DNA from: Callipepla californica brunnescens
Lineage: Eukaryota > Chordata > Aves > Galliformes > Odontophoridae
Reading direction: 5' to 3'
DNA: 64,000 nt
Assembly: GCA_023055505.1 (NCBI GenBank)
Contig: JALIRH010000013.1
Location: 5,394,001-5,458,000, forward strand
Below, one piece after another: positions 1 to 11,700 of the stretch. The stretch's first letter is position 1. Every line of letters begins with the position of its first letter. The translations under genes were made by a program, and so were the position numbers. The notes beneath the pieces are model-generated. The model worked only from the letters and a program-made list of their open reading frames with translations, did not search any database and had not been told where the DNA came from.

Positions 1-640
1 AACTGTGTCTAATGTATACATTTTGCAATAGCCTTCCTGCTTCTGGGAGACCTCGAGAGGAACAGGAGACTCAAATAGTTGATACGGATCACGACCACTG
101 TTAGAGTTATGGTATATTTCACCTCGACCTTAACACTGAAATCATTAAGACTTAGGTTATTTCCTTCAGAGCTAAAGAGAGTCAAAGGTGGTTTAACTGT
201 ACCTTATTTATTTTAAAGTAGATTTACACAAACTTCTGTTACAGCACTTTATCTGTGCATCTAATACATTTCTTAAGCTTTTCATAGGTTGTATATGCTG
301 CTACATTTTGTTAATTTGTTTTTGTGTGAACTAATTACAAACCAGGTTGTGTTAAAACTTAATATATACGCAGACACAGATTACATCATTGTTACTTTTT
401 GAGTTGTTGCCTTTTGAAATCTGTTGTGGTCAAAGTGCCTTAATGTTACAGGTTGATCAGAGCGGGAGGTTGTATTTCTAGAAGGTGGAGTGTCTCTCTA
501 GCAGCCCTAAGAAAAACAGTCATCTTTTACTGCGTGCTAAAGGTCTGCCAGACAGTCCCCGTGGTGGTCATTTTTGTCATGACAGTGTCATAAACGTGAA
601 GTGCAGAGTTTCAGCTTCACCAATAAAGGACACAGAGAAA
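1..640 (+). other. No gene recognised; possible 3' UTR of a convergent gene (ATG4A by synteny)
   Basis: No open frame of note. A plus-strand AATAAA stands at 622-627. In mammals ATG4A lies next to COL4A6 and points toward its 3' end, so this could be the end of that 3' UTR. That is inference from gene order only; nothing here codes for ATG4A. Confidence 0.3.
622..627 (+). terminator. Candidate plus-strand polyadenylation signal
   Basis: Canonical AATAAA in CACCAATAAAGGACAC. It would serve a convergent gene entering from the left. Another AATAAA on the same strand lies near 1201. No coding sequence in the window supports either. Confidence 0.3.
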
Positions 641-1554
641 TACTGAACGCTGTCTCCTCTCACTTGCACCTCCTGATCAGGGCCAGTGTGATATTAAAGA
701 GCTAAGAAGAAGCCTGTTTCATCTCGTTTAATGTTTATTAATCACAGTTTGGAAATGACATGCTCAGAAAAAATAGCACTTCTCCTCCTCCTCCTCTACC
801 TGCAATTGGGCTGCGTGCCCTCTGAGCAGTGGGAGGAGCAGCGCAGGGCTGAGCCCTCCTGAGCTGTTCACTGCACGAGCAGCAGGAAAAAGCTCTTTGT
901 GGAACTCAAGGGATGCTCAGGGATTGACAGCAACAGAGCCAACTTCTCCAATAGAAGAGAAGAAACACTCAGAGCTCTCTGACTCTGATCTCAGAAAACA
1001 TCATGGTATTATGCGTATAAATAAGCATACGTATAATGCTTGTGTTGGAAGAGACCTTAAAGATCACCTAGTTCTGCCTCCCCCATTGAGGGCAGAAATG
1101 TTAAGCAAAAGTAAGGAATTTCTGAAGTATGTTGCTGGATAGAGCTAGAGCTCCAGAAACTAGTAGAGGAAATATACTTTAAAACAATGTCTCAGTCTTG
1201 AATAAACAGTAATACTTGGACAGTTTGGCCTCAAAATCTTGAAGCTGAGGCAGCAGTGTACTGGCAAGGCACTTCCTTCAGATGTCCTGGAATGTCGATA
1301 TGTATGGCTCTAGAAAGCGAGGTCCATAACAGCAATGACAGCCCAACCTGATGGATTCATCTGACTATTAGCATGCTTTTTCCACTGCTTCCCCCCAAAA
1401 CACACAAGGATAATACAATTATAGCACTTCTCTTTAATTATGCCCTGAAGGAATATGGGGTTACGACAGAAATGCAACTTCTTAAATGAGCAGAACTGGG
1501 TGAGCAGCCCAGAGGAGGAACACAGCACACTGTGACTGCAGAACTAAAACATGG
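641..1554. other. Intergenic region between COL4A6 and its left neighbour
   Basis: Contains a CTCCTCCTC pyrimidine patch (about 780-795), a somewhat GC-richer stretch to 870, and a CR1 fragment near 1041-1096. The 81-codon plus-strand frame at 897-1142 overlaps the CR1 fragment and is not credible as a gene. Confidence 0.5.
1041..1096 (-). mobile_element. CR1 LINE fragment (3' end, minus orientation)
   Basis: GTTGGAAGAGACCTTAAAGATCACCTAGTTCTGCC is the reverse complement of the familiar avian CR1 3' region (…GATCTTTAAGGTCCCTTCCAAC…). Strongly truncated; no coding part remains. Confidence 0.75.
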
Positions 1555-2471
1555 ACATCTCAGAACTAACTGCTTTATTCTGCATTGGCAGGAGCGTGCA
1601 AGCTACTCAAAGGCCTCTACTTTTTAAACACATACAGCTTGAGTAATGACACCAAACCGTGCCAAGGCTACCTCTGGAAGATCAAGGTTTGCAGTAAGGA
1701 AGTGTTTCTGGTGGCTGCGCATCCCATGACTGCAGGGAGATGAGCACAGGCCTTGAAGGAGACACTTCACCTGAAGTGCAGTAATAGTTATGAAGAATGC
1801 CAGAAGTGGTTTGGACTCAAATTCGCATCAAAAAATCTATTACTGGAGTAGCTCTTCAAAATCAACTGCAGATAGGAGTTTGGATTAGAACTGATTACCT
1901 ATCCCACCTGTTCTACAAGCAAAGCAAAACAAATTCATCTTCCAATCTCCCTAATCAAGTCAGTTATCAACCACTACTGCTTAAGTGTTTGGAAGTCACC
2001 TATAACGCATTACAAAAAATGGGTGGATCTGCATTTCATGGGAGAATGTGTCTTCATTCCCTTACACTAAGCCAAGTACTATTTGCAAAGACACCAATAA
2101 AGCACATCTGGAGGAGTCTCCCTTGGTGGCAGTTGGGGCGTGCCCTGGTCAGGGCAGTGGTGTGAGATGCCAGTTAACGCTTCGGTCTGAACAAAGGACA
2201 CACAGAGACCTTCTGAGGTAGCCATGAATGAAGAAAAAGCCCCAAACAGGAGAGAAATAGCATAGCACCGTGATCCGTGGAACGAGTTTCTGAGCACCGG
2301 TCTTCCCCTTCTCTGTGTGCAAGGTCCTGGACTTGACAGCCGATTCTGGTAGAATTCTGACCGTCTTGATTCCTCTATCAACCACACACACAATGGGTTT
2401 ATGAGTTTATCTCCTTTGCATCAGAGATGCCAACTCTTAGGTAACAGAGACAGTTCGTGTTTGCATTTTGG
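1555..2471 (-). other. COL4A6: COL4A6 3' untranslated region
   Basis: Sequence after the TAA stop at 2472-2474 down to the first good minus-strand polyadenylation signal, about 0.9 kb. Open frames on either strand here are short and resemble nothing. The lower boundary is inferred from the AATAAA at 1574-1579 plus a typical 15-25 nt cleavage distance; a more distal site cannot be excluded. Confidence 0.6.
1574..1579 (-). terminator. COL4A6: Polyadenylation signal AATAAA of COL4A6
   Basis: TTTATT on the plus strand is AATAAA on the minus strand, about 0.9 kb after the stop codon. A GT-rich stretch (TGTGCTGTGTTCC, near 1520-1535) follows downstream on the minus strand, as expected for a cleavage site. 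It is the first canonical hexamer after the stop. Confidence 0.6.
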
Positions 2472-2732
2472 TTACAAGTTCTTCATGCACACTTGGCAGC
2501 GGCTGACCCTCGTCCGGAGCTGTCCTGCTTTCAGAGTTTCCGAGGGAGGAGCATCGACAAACTGCTGCGACTGCTCAACGGTGGTCAGCCAGAAGCTGTA
2601 TTTGTTTGCGAAGTAGTGGCACGTTCCCCTAGCACCATTGCATTCAATGAAGGGCGTAGCACGGAAATCCTCCAGGCAAGAACCAGGTGAGACCAGGGAC
2701 TGCCCTCCACCCTCTGCACCAGCTGCTGTGTG
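2472..2732 (-). CDS. COL4A6: COL4A6 exon e45 (terminal coding exon, end of NC1)
   Basis: Acceptor TTTATTTCAG ends at 2733; the exon opens in phase 0 with [13 protein letters not shown] and ends KNL-TAA. It encodes 86 residues forming most of the second NC1 half, with five Cys ([22 protein letters not shown]) and the Lys of ETLKAG that cross-links in the family. The [17 protein letters not shown] stretch is closest to alpha-6. Confidence 0.95.
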   Translation of the reverse strand, partial: HTAAGAEGGGQSLVSPGSCLEDFRATPFIECNGARGTCHYFANKYSFWLTTVEQSQQFVDAPPSETLKAGQLRTRVSRCQVCMKNL

Positions 2733-5700
2733 CTGAAATAAAGATCTCCATTTAAATGAGTGCAAAGGAACAGAAGAGGTAACAGGGCAGCTTTCAAGTT
2801 CTGTAGCTGAGAGGAGCAGGACAGGCAACCAAAAGTATACCTTGGCTATCTGTATCTGAGTCTCGAGTCAGGGCTAGAGGCAAAGAAGCAAAGGCACGTA
2901 CTTATGCTGAATATACAGTCCCTGTATAAAGGAAATCCAGCTTTGCAGTTGCAAAGTGGGCAAATCGGGAGACAGTAATGCTGACTTCATAGCTTCTAAT
3001 AATCTCACAGTAATGGGCTTCAAGGAGATAACAGTGGAAATACTGTTCCAGCAGACAGAGGGGGTTAAGGAGATGCTGTAGCTTAATGAGTGTTCCTGCA
3101 TTTAAAGGTTTGAAGCACAAGTATCTGTGACAGTGCAGAACTGCTGCTTCACTTCTACTACTGGACTTGAGCAGTACAGCTAAATGGGAACAAGTGTGGC
3201 TACAGCAGGCCTGCTGATAAAGAATAACTACTCTGCTTTCCCACGAGCAGCTCAGAGAGCGCTGTCAGTGATGTAACCAACAAAGAAGAGATCTAAAAAA
3301 TGAGTGAAGCTGTCCCTGCAGTAGCGATGGCATCCTTACCATTAGGAAGGAGTATCCTATCCAGAGGCTGCGCCAGCCGAGGGGACACTGTGGGATGGTG
3401 ATATCCTGGCTGTGCACAGCCACAGCCTGGGACGGTGCTTCGCACACAGAGCAACGACTGATGTACTGTGGGATCTGATTGCTATCCACGGGCATCATGG
3501 GGATGGGAGCAGTGGTGGAGAGCCAGTAGGACTTGTCATTTCGGCTGGCGTAGTAGCATACTTCATTGATGTTGCAGTAAATAAAAGGCATAGTGCTGAA
3601 GCGGGGCAAACAAGAGCCAGCGAAACCTGGAAGAATCGGGGAAGCAGTCACACCAAGCATCTGCCAAATGCTGCAGCTCATACGTGCTAGCCATGAGCAG
3701 CATAGCACAGTGCAAATAACACTGCTTCCACAGTGCAGATTCTGGCCAAGGAGACTTCCCCTGCTGCAACTGCCAGCAGTACCAATGAAAACTGTGCATC
3801 AACATCAACTCACCGAGATCCTGGGTGTGTGATTTTTCCTGCCCCTCCACGTACAACAAGCTGTAGCCATCCCAGAGCTTGTTCATGCCAATGGGGCAGG
3901 GTGGGATCTGGTCGGACTGGCTGTGCTTCACTAAGGTGTACCCGACACCCACGCTCCGACCAGGCATTCCTGGCAAGCCAAGCGCACCTGGCTTTCCAGC
4001 AGCACCTGGAAGGCAGAAGAGAAGTCACTCACTGGCAGTGTGGGTATCAGTTGTCTCTACAGCTGATTTTGGCATTGCTTCGTGTGATAAAGAGGCCAAG
4101 TTTGGAGGGCTGTGTGACCAACAGGGCATACCAGTTCCAAACGCAGTTGCTTCACAGTAGCACCCACTCATTTCCTACCTCATTTCATTTTCTGTCTTTC
4201 CCCAACAACTCTAGCGCTGACATGTTAGCATCTGTCTCACACTACTCACTGTCTCATATTCTGAGGATCTCAAAGCACCAGCCAAAACAGTAAATTCATT
4301 TTCACACTGGTGCTTTAATGATGATATTTCTTCAACACAGAAAGGCCAGCAGCTGTACTGATCCGTGTCAGAATCCCACCCTTCTCTCTCTCATCACACC
4401 TCTACCACCCAGCCCTCACAGCTGTGCTCACTGTGAATACCATTTTGCTCCTTCCAACCTCCAAGATGCCTCCTACATCCACAGAATACTGAAACCAAAA
4501 CGTGTTTAGAATCGTCCCTAGGGAAATACGAGCAGTGACAGACAACAACGACACGTCACAAAATCTTCTTCACTGAAGATAAAATCTACTTTGTTGCAGA
4601 TACAAAGCAGAAGATCGTGTACATCCCCCAGTCTTCCTAAGGTAACTAATTTGGTTTCTTCAGACTTTGAGGGCAAAGAAGATTCCAATGATCTGTGCTC
4701 CACAAATCATACCATTACCTTCAAATCCCTGCGGTCCTGGGGCACCCGGAGGTCCCGGCTCACCGGCTGTGCCAGGTGTTCCAGGTAAGCCATCACGTCC
4801 TTTCAAACCAGATCTGCCTGGCAGACCCTTTGCACCTGAAATCAAATACAGTTACTACTATCATTCCCTCCTCGTTCCAGTACCTTCAGTCCTACAGCTA
4901 TATTCACCAGCAGAAATCCCTTATCTGAGGCCACACTGAGCTCACTCTTACACAGCTCTGGTTACAAAGTGGCTCGGGCTGAAGTTCACCTCACTTCTCC
5001 AGTAGCAGTGTTCTCCTGACACTCCAAATCACCCTCAGCAGCGAATCTCTTTCAGGAGCACTGCACATGCTGTACCAAAGCTGGCATCATCCCAGCTACA
5101 CCACAGCTGCTGCTCCTAATTGAGCAGTGTTAATTCAAAAGCACTATCAAAGCCCATGACAAGAACAGATCAAGCATACTCTAATAGTAGTAAAACATGG
5201 CATTTGTATGTTTTTGGTTTGAATTATTTCCATTGCTAGAAAAGTTTTCCTAATGCATTGAGAAAGTAGTATTGTTCCACAAGGCCAGAATTTCAGTGAT
5301 CTCCGTGTTTTTACCTGGCTTTCCAACTGGGCCCTGGAATCCAGGATCTCCCTCGAAGCCAGGGACACCATCAATCCCTGGCAGCCCCGGTAAGCCTGCA
5401 GGGGCTGTGATTTCTTCTGCCTGTGGGGTTATGCCGGGAGCCCCTGGTTGGCCAGGGAGACCTGCACACAGTGTAGGAGACAGTGTAAGTGCATCATGAA
5501 AACGTGCACAGCTTCGATGATAATAGCAACACAAAATTAAATTAATGCTGCCTTCATATGTCAGCACGGGGTATCTTTCTACAAGTGATTCATTAAGCTC
5601 TTCCTAATTTATTTCAATTGTCTAAGAAGCCAAGAAGCCCCCCAGATAAGCCAATTAAGGGAACTCTGGAACTTTCTCCATCCCAAACCATTTCCAACAA

Positions 5701-8700
5701 AGCAGAGCTCTTCACATTCTCTGGCACTCACCTCGACGTCCTGTTTCACCTTTCAGCCCGGGGTAACCAGGATCCCCCGGGGGCCCATCTTTACCTGGCA
5801 TCCCCATGAGACCAGGCTCACCTCTGACTCCTGCAAAGGTACACAGATAAGACCTCAGAGGCTGACCACGAGCTCCTGATACCACAGCTGGGGCACTGAG
5901 GAGCACACTGATGGCAGCAATGAGAACACTGTTTCAGCTCTGAGATAGAGCTGTGACCCTTCAGGAACTGTGCCCATGATAATGTCCAGAATGGCTGCAG
6001 AGCCTGGAGAGAAGAATTTCCACTGCTACATAATTGCACTTGATAGATAATATTCTTCCACATGGACATCACGTGCCCAGAAAAAATATAGTAAGGAAAT
6101 CAAAAAGTGATGTGGGACACACTGACTCTCACTTTACCAGTCAGAGGTAAAACCTGTGTGGACCCAAAGGAAAGACAGCCAACAAACTCAGCTGTGCTCA
6201 CACACAAAGCAGTCACAGTCACCACACAATAACCACTCATACTGCCACGGTGACAGCTGCCAAAGTACACCCAGGCCCTCTTCATGGCAAGATTACCTTT
6301 GAATCCAGACACGCCAGGGAGTCCAATGGGACCGGTAGGTCCCACATCGCCCTTAGCACCTCGCAAGCCAGGAACACCAGGGAAACCCGGACTGCCTGTG
6401 TCACCTTGGTCAAAAGCTGGTCCAGGGGGCCCTCGCACTCCTGGAGGACCTGGAAGACCTAAAGACAAAGTGATAATTGGCACAGCCTCCTCTTGCAGCA
6501 CATAAATGCTGTTGCTATCCCCAGTGGGTCATTCTAGTGCACAGTCATTGTTCGGCTGTTTGTATTTCCAAGACTGTCCTCCCAGAGGAGAAGATTCAGG
6601 CCACAGTTACTTATGTAAATATAGGTACGAGAAACCTTTAAATCCTTTTGACCATAGTCACCTCACTTCAAATCCTGGGCCTGAGCACCTATAGCCCTCA
6701 TCCCAACTGATAGTTAGCCTGGTCACTCAGATATTACCTGGGTGAACAACAGGAGCAGCTTCAAATGTCTGCCCAGGTAAAGACTTGGTCTCATCCACTT
6801 CAATCAGGCTGATAGGCAACAAATAGGCACTAATGCTATCATGACAGATCTTTCACACTGCAAGGTAAACTTGCTATTGACCTTAGGACAAGTGCTCCCT
6901 GTGTATCTTTGAGTAGCAACAAAATTTTGCTGCCTCCCAGTTCCCACAGCTAACTTTTAAACTTCAGGAAGAGAGTGTAACTACAGCCGTAGAAACCACA
7001 GTCCAAAATGGAGCTGGTGTCCAAATTTAGACATAACACATTGGACCTAAATAGTTACTTTAGTGCCTGAGTCTGTCTTCAGCATCACAATGGGTGAAAT
7101 GAATACTGATCACAGAGCTTTATTAATAGCTATATCAAACCAGGATTTAATAGCAGGAACTGGAAACAGAGCTCCTTATTCTCAAGCCTTGATCTAAAAA
7201 TCAGATTACTAAAGTGATGCTACTCTAAGTCATTATCCTCAAAGAGTTCTTCAAGAAAGTGCATAAAAGAAAACAAACAAACAAACAAAAAGCAAAACAA
7301 ACAGAAATCCTCCTAGCTAGTCTACTCTCCTTATCCATACCTGAACTCCCATCGAGTCCTGGATGGCCAGCATCCCCAGGTCTCCCACGTATATCAGAAG
7401 GAAGAGAAATTCCAGGAGTTCCTGGCAAGCCAGGCAGTCCCACAGGACCTGGGGGACCTAGAAAAAGAAATACAGTGAGTGTATCCCAAGCTCTCAGCAC
7501 ACGTGCTGACATGAACAGAATTAGTGGCTGAGCAGTATATGTTGAGCAGAACAGAAGAAATTACTATTTCCTGCTGTTCAGGACAGGTACAGACAGTGTA
7601 AGAACTGTGTAACCATTTCTCAACCATATAACCATGCTGCAGACGTAATACTTACCTTTGAGACTACTGTCCACTTCTGTGACTTCAGGAGTTCTGTTTG
7701 GTAATTCCTTTAACTGTGCAAACCCAGCAGCCTGAGTTGCAACACATTCCACCAGGCTTACAAACACTGGTACTTACCCGTGTCTCCTGAGGAGCCTTTT
7801 GGTCCAGGGAATCCTACAGCTCCTCTACCCACACCTGGAGATCCTTCCTCACCCTTCAGCCCGGGGAGACCTGCAGGGCCTTTCAGTCCAACTTCACTCA
7901 GACCTAATTAAAGATGGTTGGAGAAGAAAGCCTATTCAAATAATCTTCTAGCAGTTAATTCATTACGAAAATAGAACACAGGTATCATTTTAATTTCATA
8001 CAACAAAGCTGTTCATTTTCACATAAAAAATGTCTGCCTAGCTTTGAAATGCTACTTTATAAGATAAGTGCAACCAAACAAGTCCCTTTGGAAAGGTTTT
8101 CCTCCTTGAGACTCTGCAGAACACTTTGCAAAACAGAACCACATTCTATTTCATACAATTAAAAAATATGAAAAAGTACAGCAAAAGCCCAAAAGCAGAA
8201 TTAATATCTGATAGAAGAAATCAGCTTCTGATCTGGTCTAGAGGGAGGTGTCCCTGCGGAAGGGCTGGAAATAGATGATTTAAAGGTCTCTTCCAACCTA
8301 AATCATTCCATGATCTTACCAAGGCTTTTCTTGAGCTCCACATAACAGAGAGCAGTAAGGAAACTCGGCATCATTCAGCCCAACTCAAAGAGAGCACTTG
8401 ACACTGCCCTGCTAAAATCAAGCATCCACTGAAGGTAGAAGAGCTTTATGATTTTCATTCCATTGACGTTCCAGCAGCAACAGCCCTTCAGGAACTCAAG
8501 GAGAACCACCCACAGAAAAACCTCCTTTACTCCACAGGCTGCATCCTATTCTTACTGGCATTAAAGAAGAATTTGCACGTGCACATTCAGACTTTTGATA
8601 TTCCTTCCTTTGATATTATACTATAAAGTCACAACTGGGTGAAACAGCAGTTCTGTGAGGAGCACTGCTCTTGTGATAGACCAGTTAATGCACTTCCCAG

Positions 8701-11700
8701 CTAGGACACTTTTACCATCTAAAACCTTTACCTGGTGTTCCAGGAGACCCTTTTGTGCCCGGCAAGCCATTCAGACCATTTAAACCTGGAAATCCGTGAA
8801 AACCTTAAAAAAAAAAACAACATAGGGAACATTTACTAAGTGAGAGTACAGCAAACAATCTAGTTAGATGGAAATGCTTCACAGAAACTACAACAGGTGT
8901 GAGAAACAGGACAGAGCAACACAGTACATAAAGCTTCCCTTCGTTCAGTTTCCATGAAGGGAAACTTCTCACTGCTCTCACTGGCTTCACCCTTGGTGGA
9001 ATCCCATTAGTGATCCATATCAGTACAGAACCTCTCCCTTTCCAAACACTCCTCTGCTCACTTCTAGCAGCTGATGCCTGCACTAACACTGCCAATAGAT
9101 GAGCTGATTTCCCACGCACAGCTGGCCCTCACGTAGAGTGCTGCCTGCCTGCTGTGATACACTTGGCTGAAACCCTGGTTTTCTGATTCAATTTCTCTGC
9201 CCATATGCAGGCTCCAGACATACCTTTTGGTCCTGCTGTTCCACGAGCTCCTGGGAATCCAACAGGTCCTGGCTGCCCTGGAGGGCCTGGTGGCCCAGAG
9301 ATTCCTCTTAGCCCAGCATTTCCAGGGATTCCTAGAAACAAGCAGCAAGATGTTTCTGTACTACGCATCCAAAACAGCTCATAGCTCCATCATTCTACAG
9401 CTTCTGATCCTGTAATTTAATTCATAAGATGGGAAAATTATTACCTAAAAAAACTATTCGAGGAAAAACAGATGAAAATCATTTTCACTACCACTAATAG
9501 CACTGTCAGACTGTTCATTTGATAGCTTTTAAAAAAACACCTCAGAAATGACATTCTTCATCACCCACCCAGTGATAGGCTGGAACAGTTCACATAGTGA
9601 ATAACTAATTAAGTCGGTTTTCAAGTAAATATTCCAACAACTTCCACTGATCTTCCACCTTTTATTCCAATAGCAATTTGAGGGTATACCTGCTACTTCA
9701 TTATACAGAGAAACTTACAGCCATTAAGTGCTGCAGTGGAAGATTTTAGGGCAGTCTTGTCCATAAGCAGCTGCAAAGAAGCAGCTATTGCTTGTTTCTC
9801 ATTAAGACCTTTCCTGATTGTTAGAGCAATTCTTTTGGGTTTCAACTGTGCGGGATTCACAGTATGGTCAACTCAAAGGATTAGTACAACAGAACACAAG
9901 GTGATACCTTACAGTAATGTCAAACAATTCCCATCTTCTTGTCAACCTTCTTATGTAAGCCTCAGCTGAGATGAGCCAAGCAGGACTCAGGAAATAAAAA
10001 GGTGAGGTTGTTCCACAGCTACACAATGAACTACAGAACTTGGGTGCCTAGTCCAGTACCTGCTGGTCCTTCTTGGCCAAGATCTCCTGGGCCCCCTTTA
10101 AGCCCATTCACTCCAGTGCTTCCTGGGTAGCCTGGTTCACCCTTGAGTCCTTCTCTCCCTCTCTCTCCTGAAATGATAAAAGCACACACTATACCAGAGC
10201 ACAAGGTAAAGTAAGTGGAGGCAGGTCTGACAAGAAACACACTAGACTGCAGCTGCAGCACTTAGGTCTGCTCAACTATGGTCTGGGCCCTGGAGCAGTC
10301 TGCCTGGATGCCATACATCCCACAGCATGTGAACTGGGCTGGTTTAGGATGTGTTCATTACCATCCTGATTTATGGTCCACCTGGATACTAGTATTCTCA
10401 AATCTCATTTACAGGACATGACAAAAGTATCTCCATTTACAGATTACAAACAACCCTGAACAGAGCAAAGTTATCCAACTTTACCTGGGAATCCTGGGTC
10501 CCCTCGCTCTCCTTTAACTCCAGCAGTGCCAGGAACGCCAGCAGACTCTCCCTGGTCACCTGGAAAAGGAAGATATGTTGAGAAGGCCATTCTGTACCTG
10601 ACTGTTTATGAAAACAAACCTTGCAAATTCACAAAGTAAAAAAAGACAACAGTAAATGCTGTACCAAAGAAGTTTGAGAATGTTTATAAAATGCAATGCA
10701 TGCAAATAAACTCAGGGCAGGATAAGACAAACATTTATTGGTAATTTCACAGCATCCTGCCCCTTATGCCTTTAACACAAGTTGACCAGGGAGAAGAGTG
10801 CCTCCTGTACTGTCCACTGTGTTTCATAAAGTGATCAACATATGAAAGGATATTAAACTATTAGGCAACTGGCTTGAGACTGAATGAATGACCTACTGGG
10901 GGAACACCTACTTCTGAGCCAGTCACTGAAGATCAATGGAAATTTCCCGAACTCGTCTGTCTTGGCCATTAATCTTAGGACTGCAAGGACTGAAAGATCA
11001 AATAAACAGTGAAAGATTTCTTACCCTTTGGACCAGGGAGGCCAATAGGTCCTGGGAATCCAAGTGTTCCTGTGATACCATCTGAACCCTGAAATAAAAG
11101 CCCAAAGCTAGCTTTTGTTTTTAATTCTTGCTGTTCCAAGCTGGGGTCATGTGGGATAACAGACAGCAAAGATGTAGGAAGAGACATTATCCAAAGTGTC
11201 ATTCAACAGCATAAACCAAATAAAAACAAGAAAGTGTTGTAAAGACAAATTCTGTCAGCTTCAGGCCAGCTGTTTTATAACAGAAGTACTGATGAGAACA
11301 CAGTATTTTCACAGTAGCTCTTCGAGAAGATGAAGATATTTAAGAAGATATTTACCCTCTCTCCTGGCATTCCTGGAAATCCTATGATACCACGTGTACC
11401 CTTCTGTCCTGGCAACCCAGGCTGTCCAGGTGGACCAGGGAAGCCTTGGTCACCATGAAAACCTCTCTCTCTGCTTGCTGACCCAACAGGTCCAGGAAGA
11501 CCGGGCTGTCCATGGCTTCCTGGGACTCCTTTGTCACCTGAGTTTACAAAAAAGAGTACAATTCCAATTCATAATGCTGACATTCATTTGACCAACTGAC
11601 TTGTTACCCAAAGCTTTCCTTAGAGACAAGGAAGGGATGGGATAATATCTACAGAACAGAACTTCAAACAAAAACTGTTTTTTCAAAATTTAAAGCTGCT

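Noticed and set aside
897..1142. 81-codon plus-strand open frame left of COL4A6
   Set aside because: Overlaps a CR1 fragment, and has no plausible promoter, splice or protein similarity.
2472..3955. Assignment to COL4A2 or COL4A4
   Set aside because: NC1 resembles alpha-2 (both end CMKNL), but [16 protein letters not shown] and the helix interruptions (PPPSTG...[22 protein letters not shown]) fit alpha-6.
6738..6790. Possible extra exon with CAG|GTAATA donor on the minus strand
   Set aside because: Upstream sequence does not encode Gly-X-Y and no acceptor in the needed phase is visible; e38 and e39 already join in frame.
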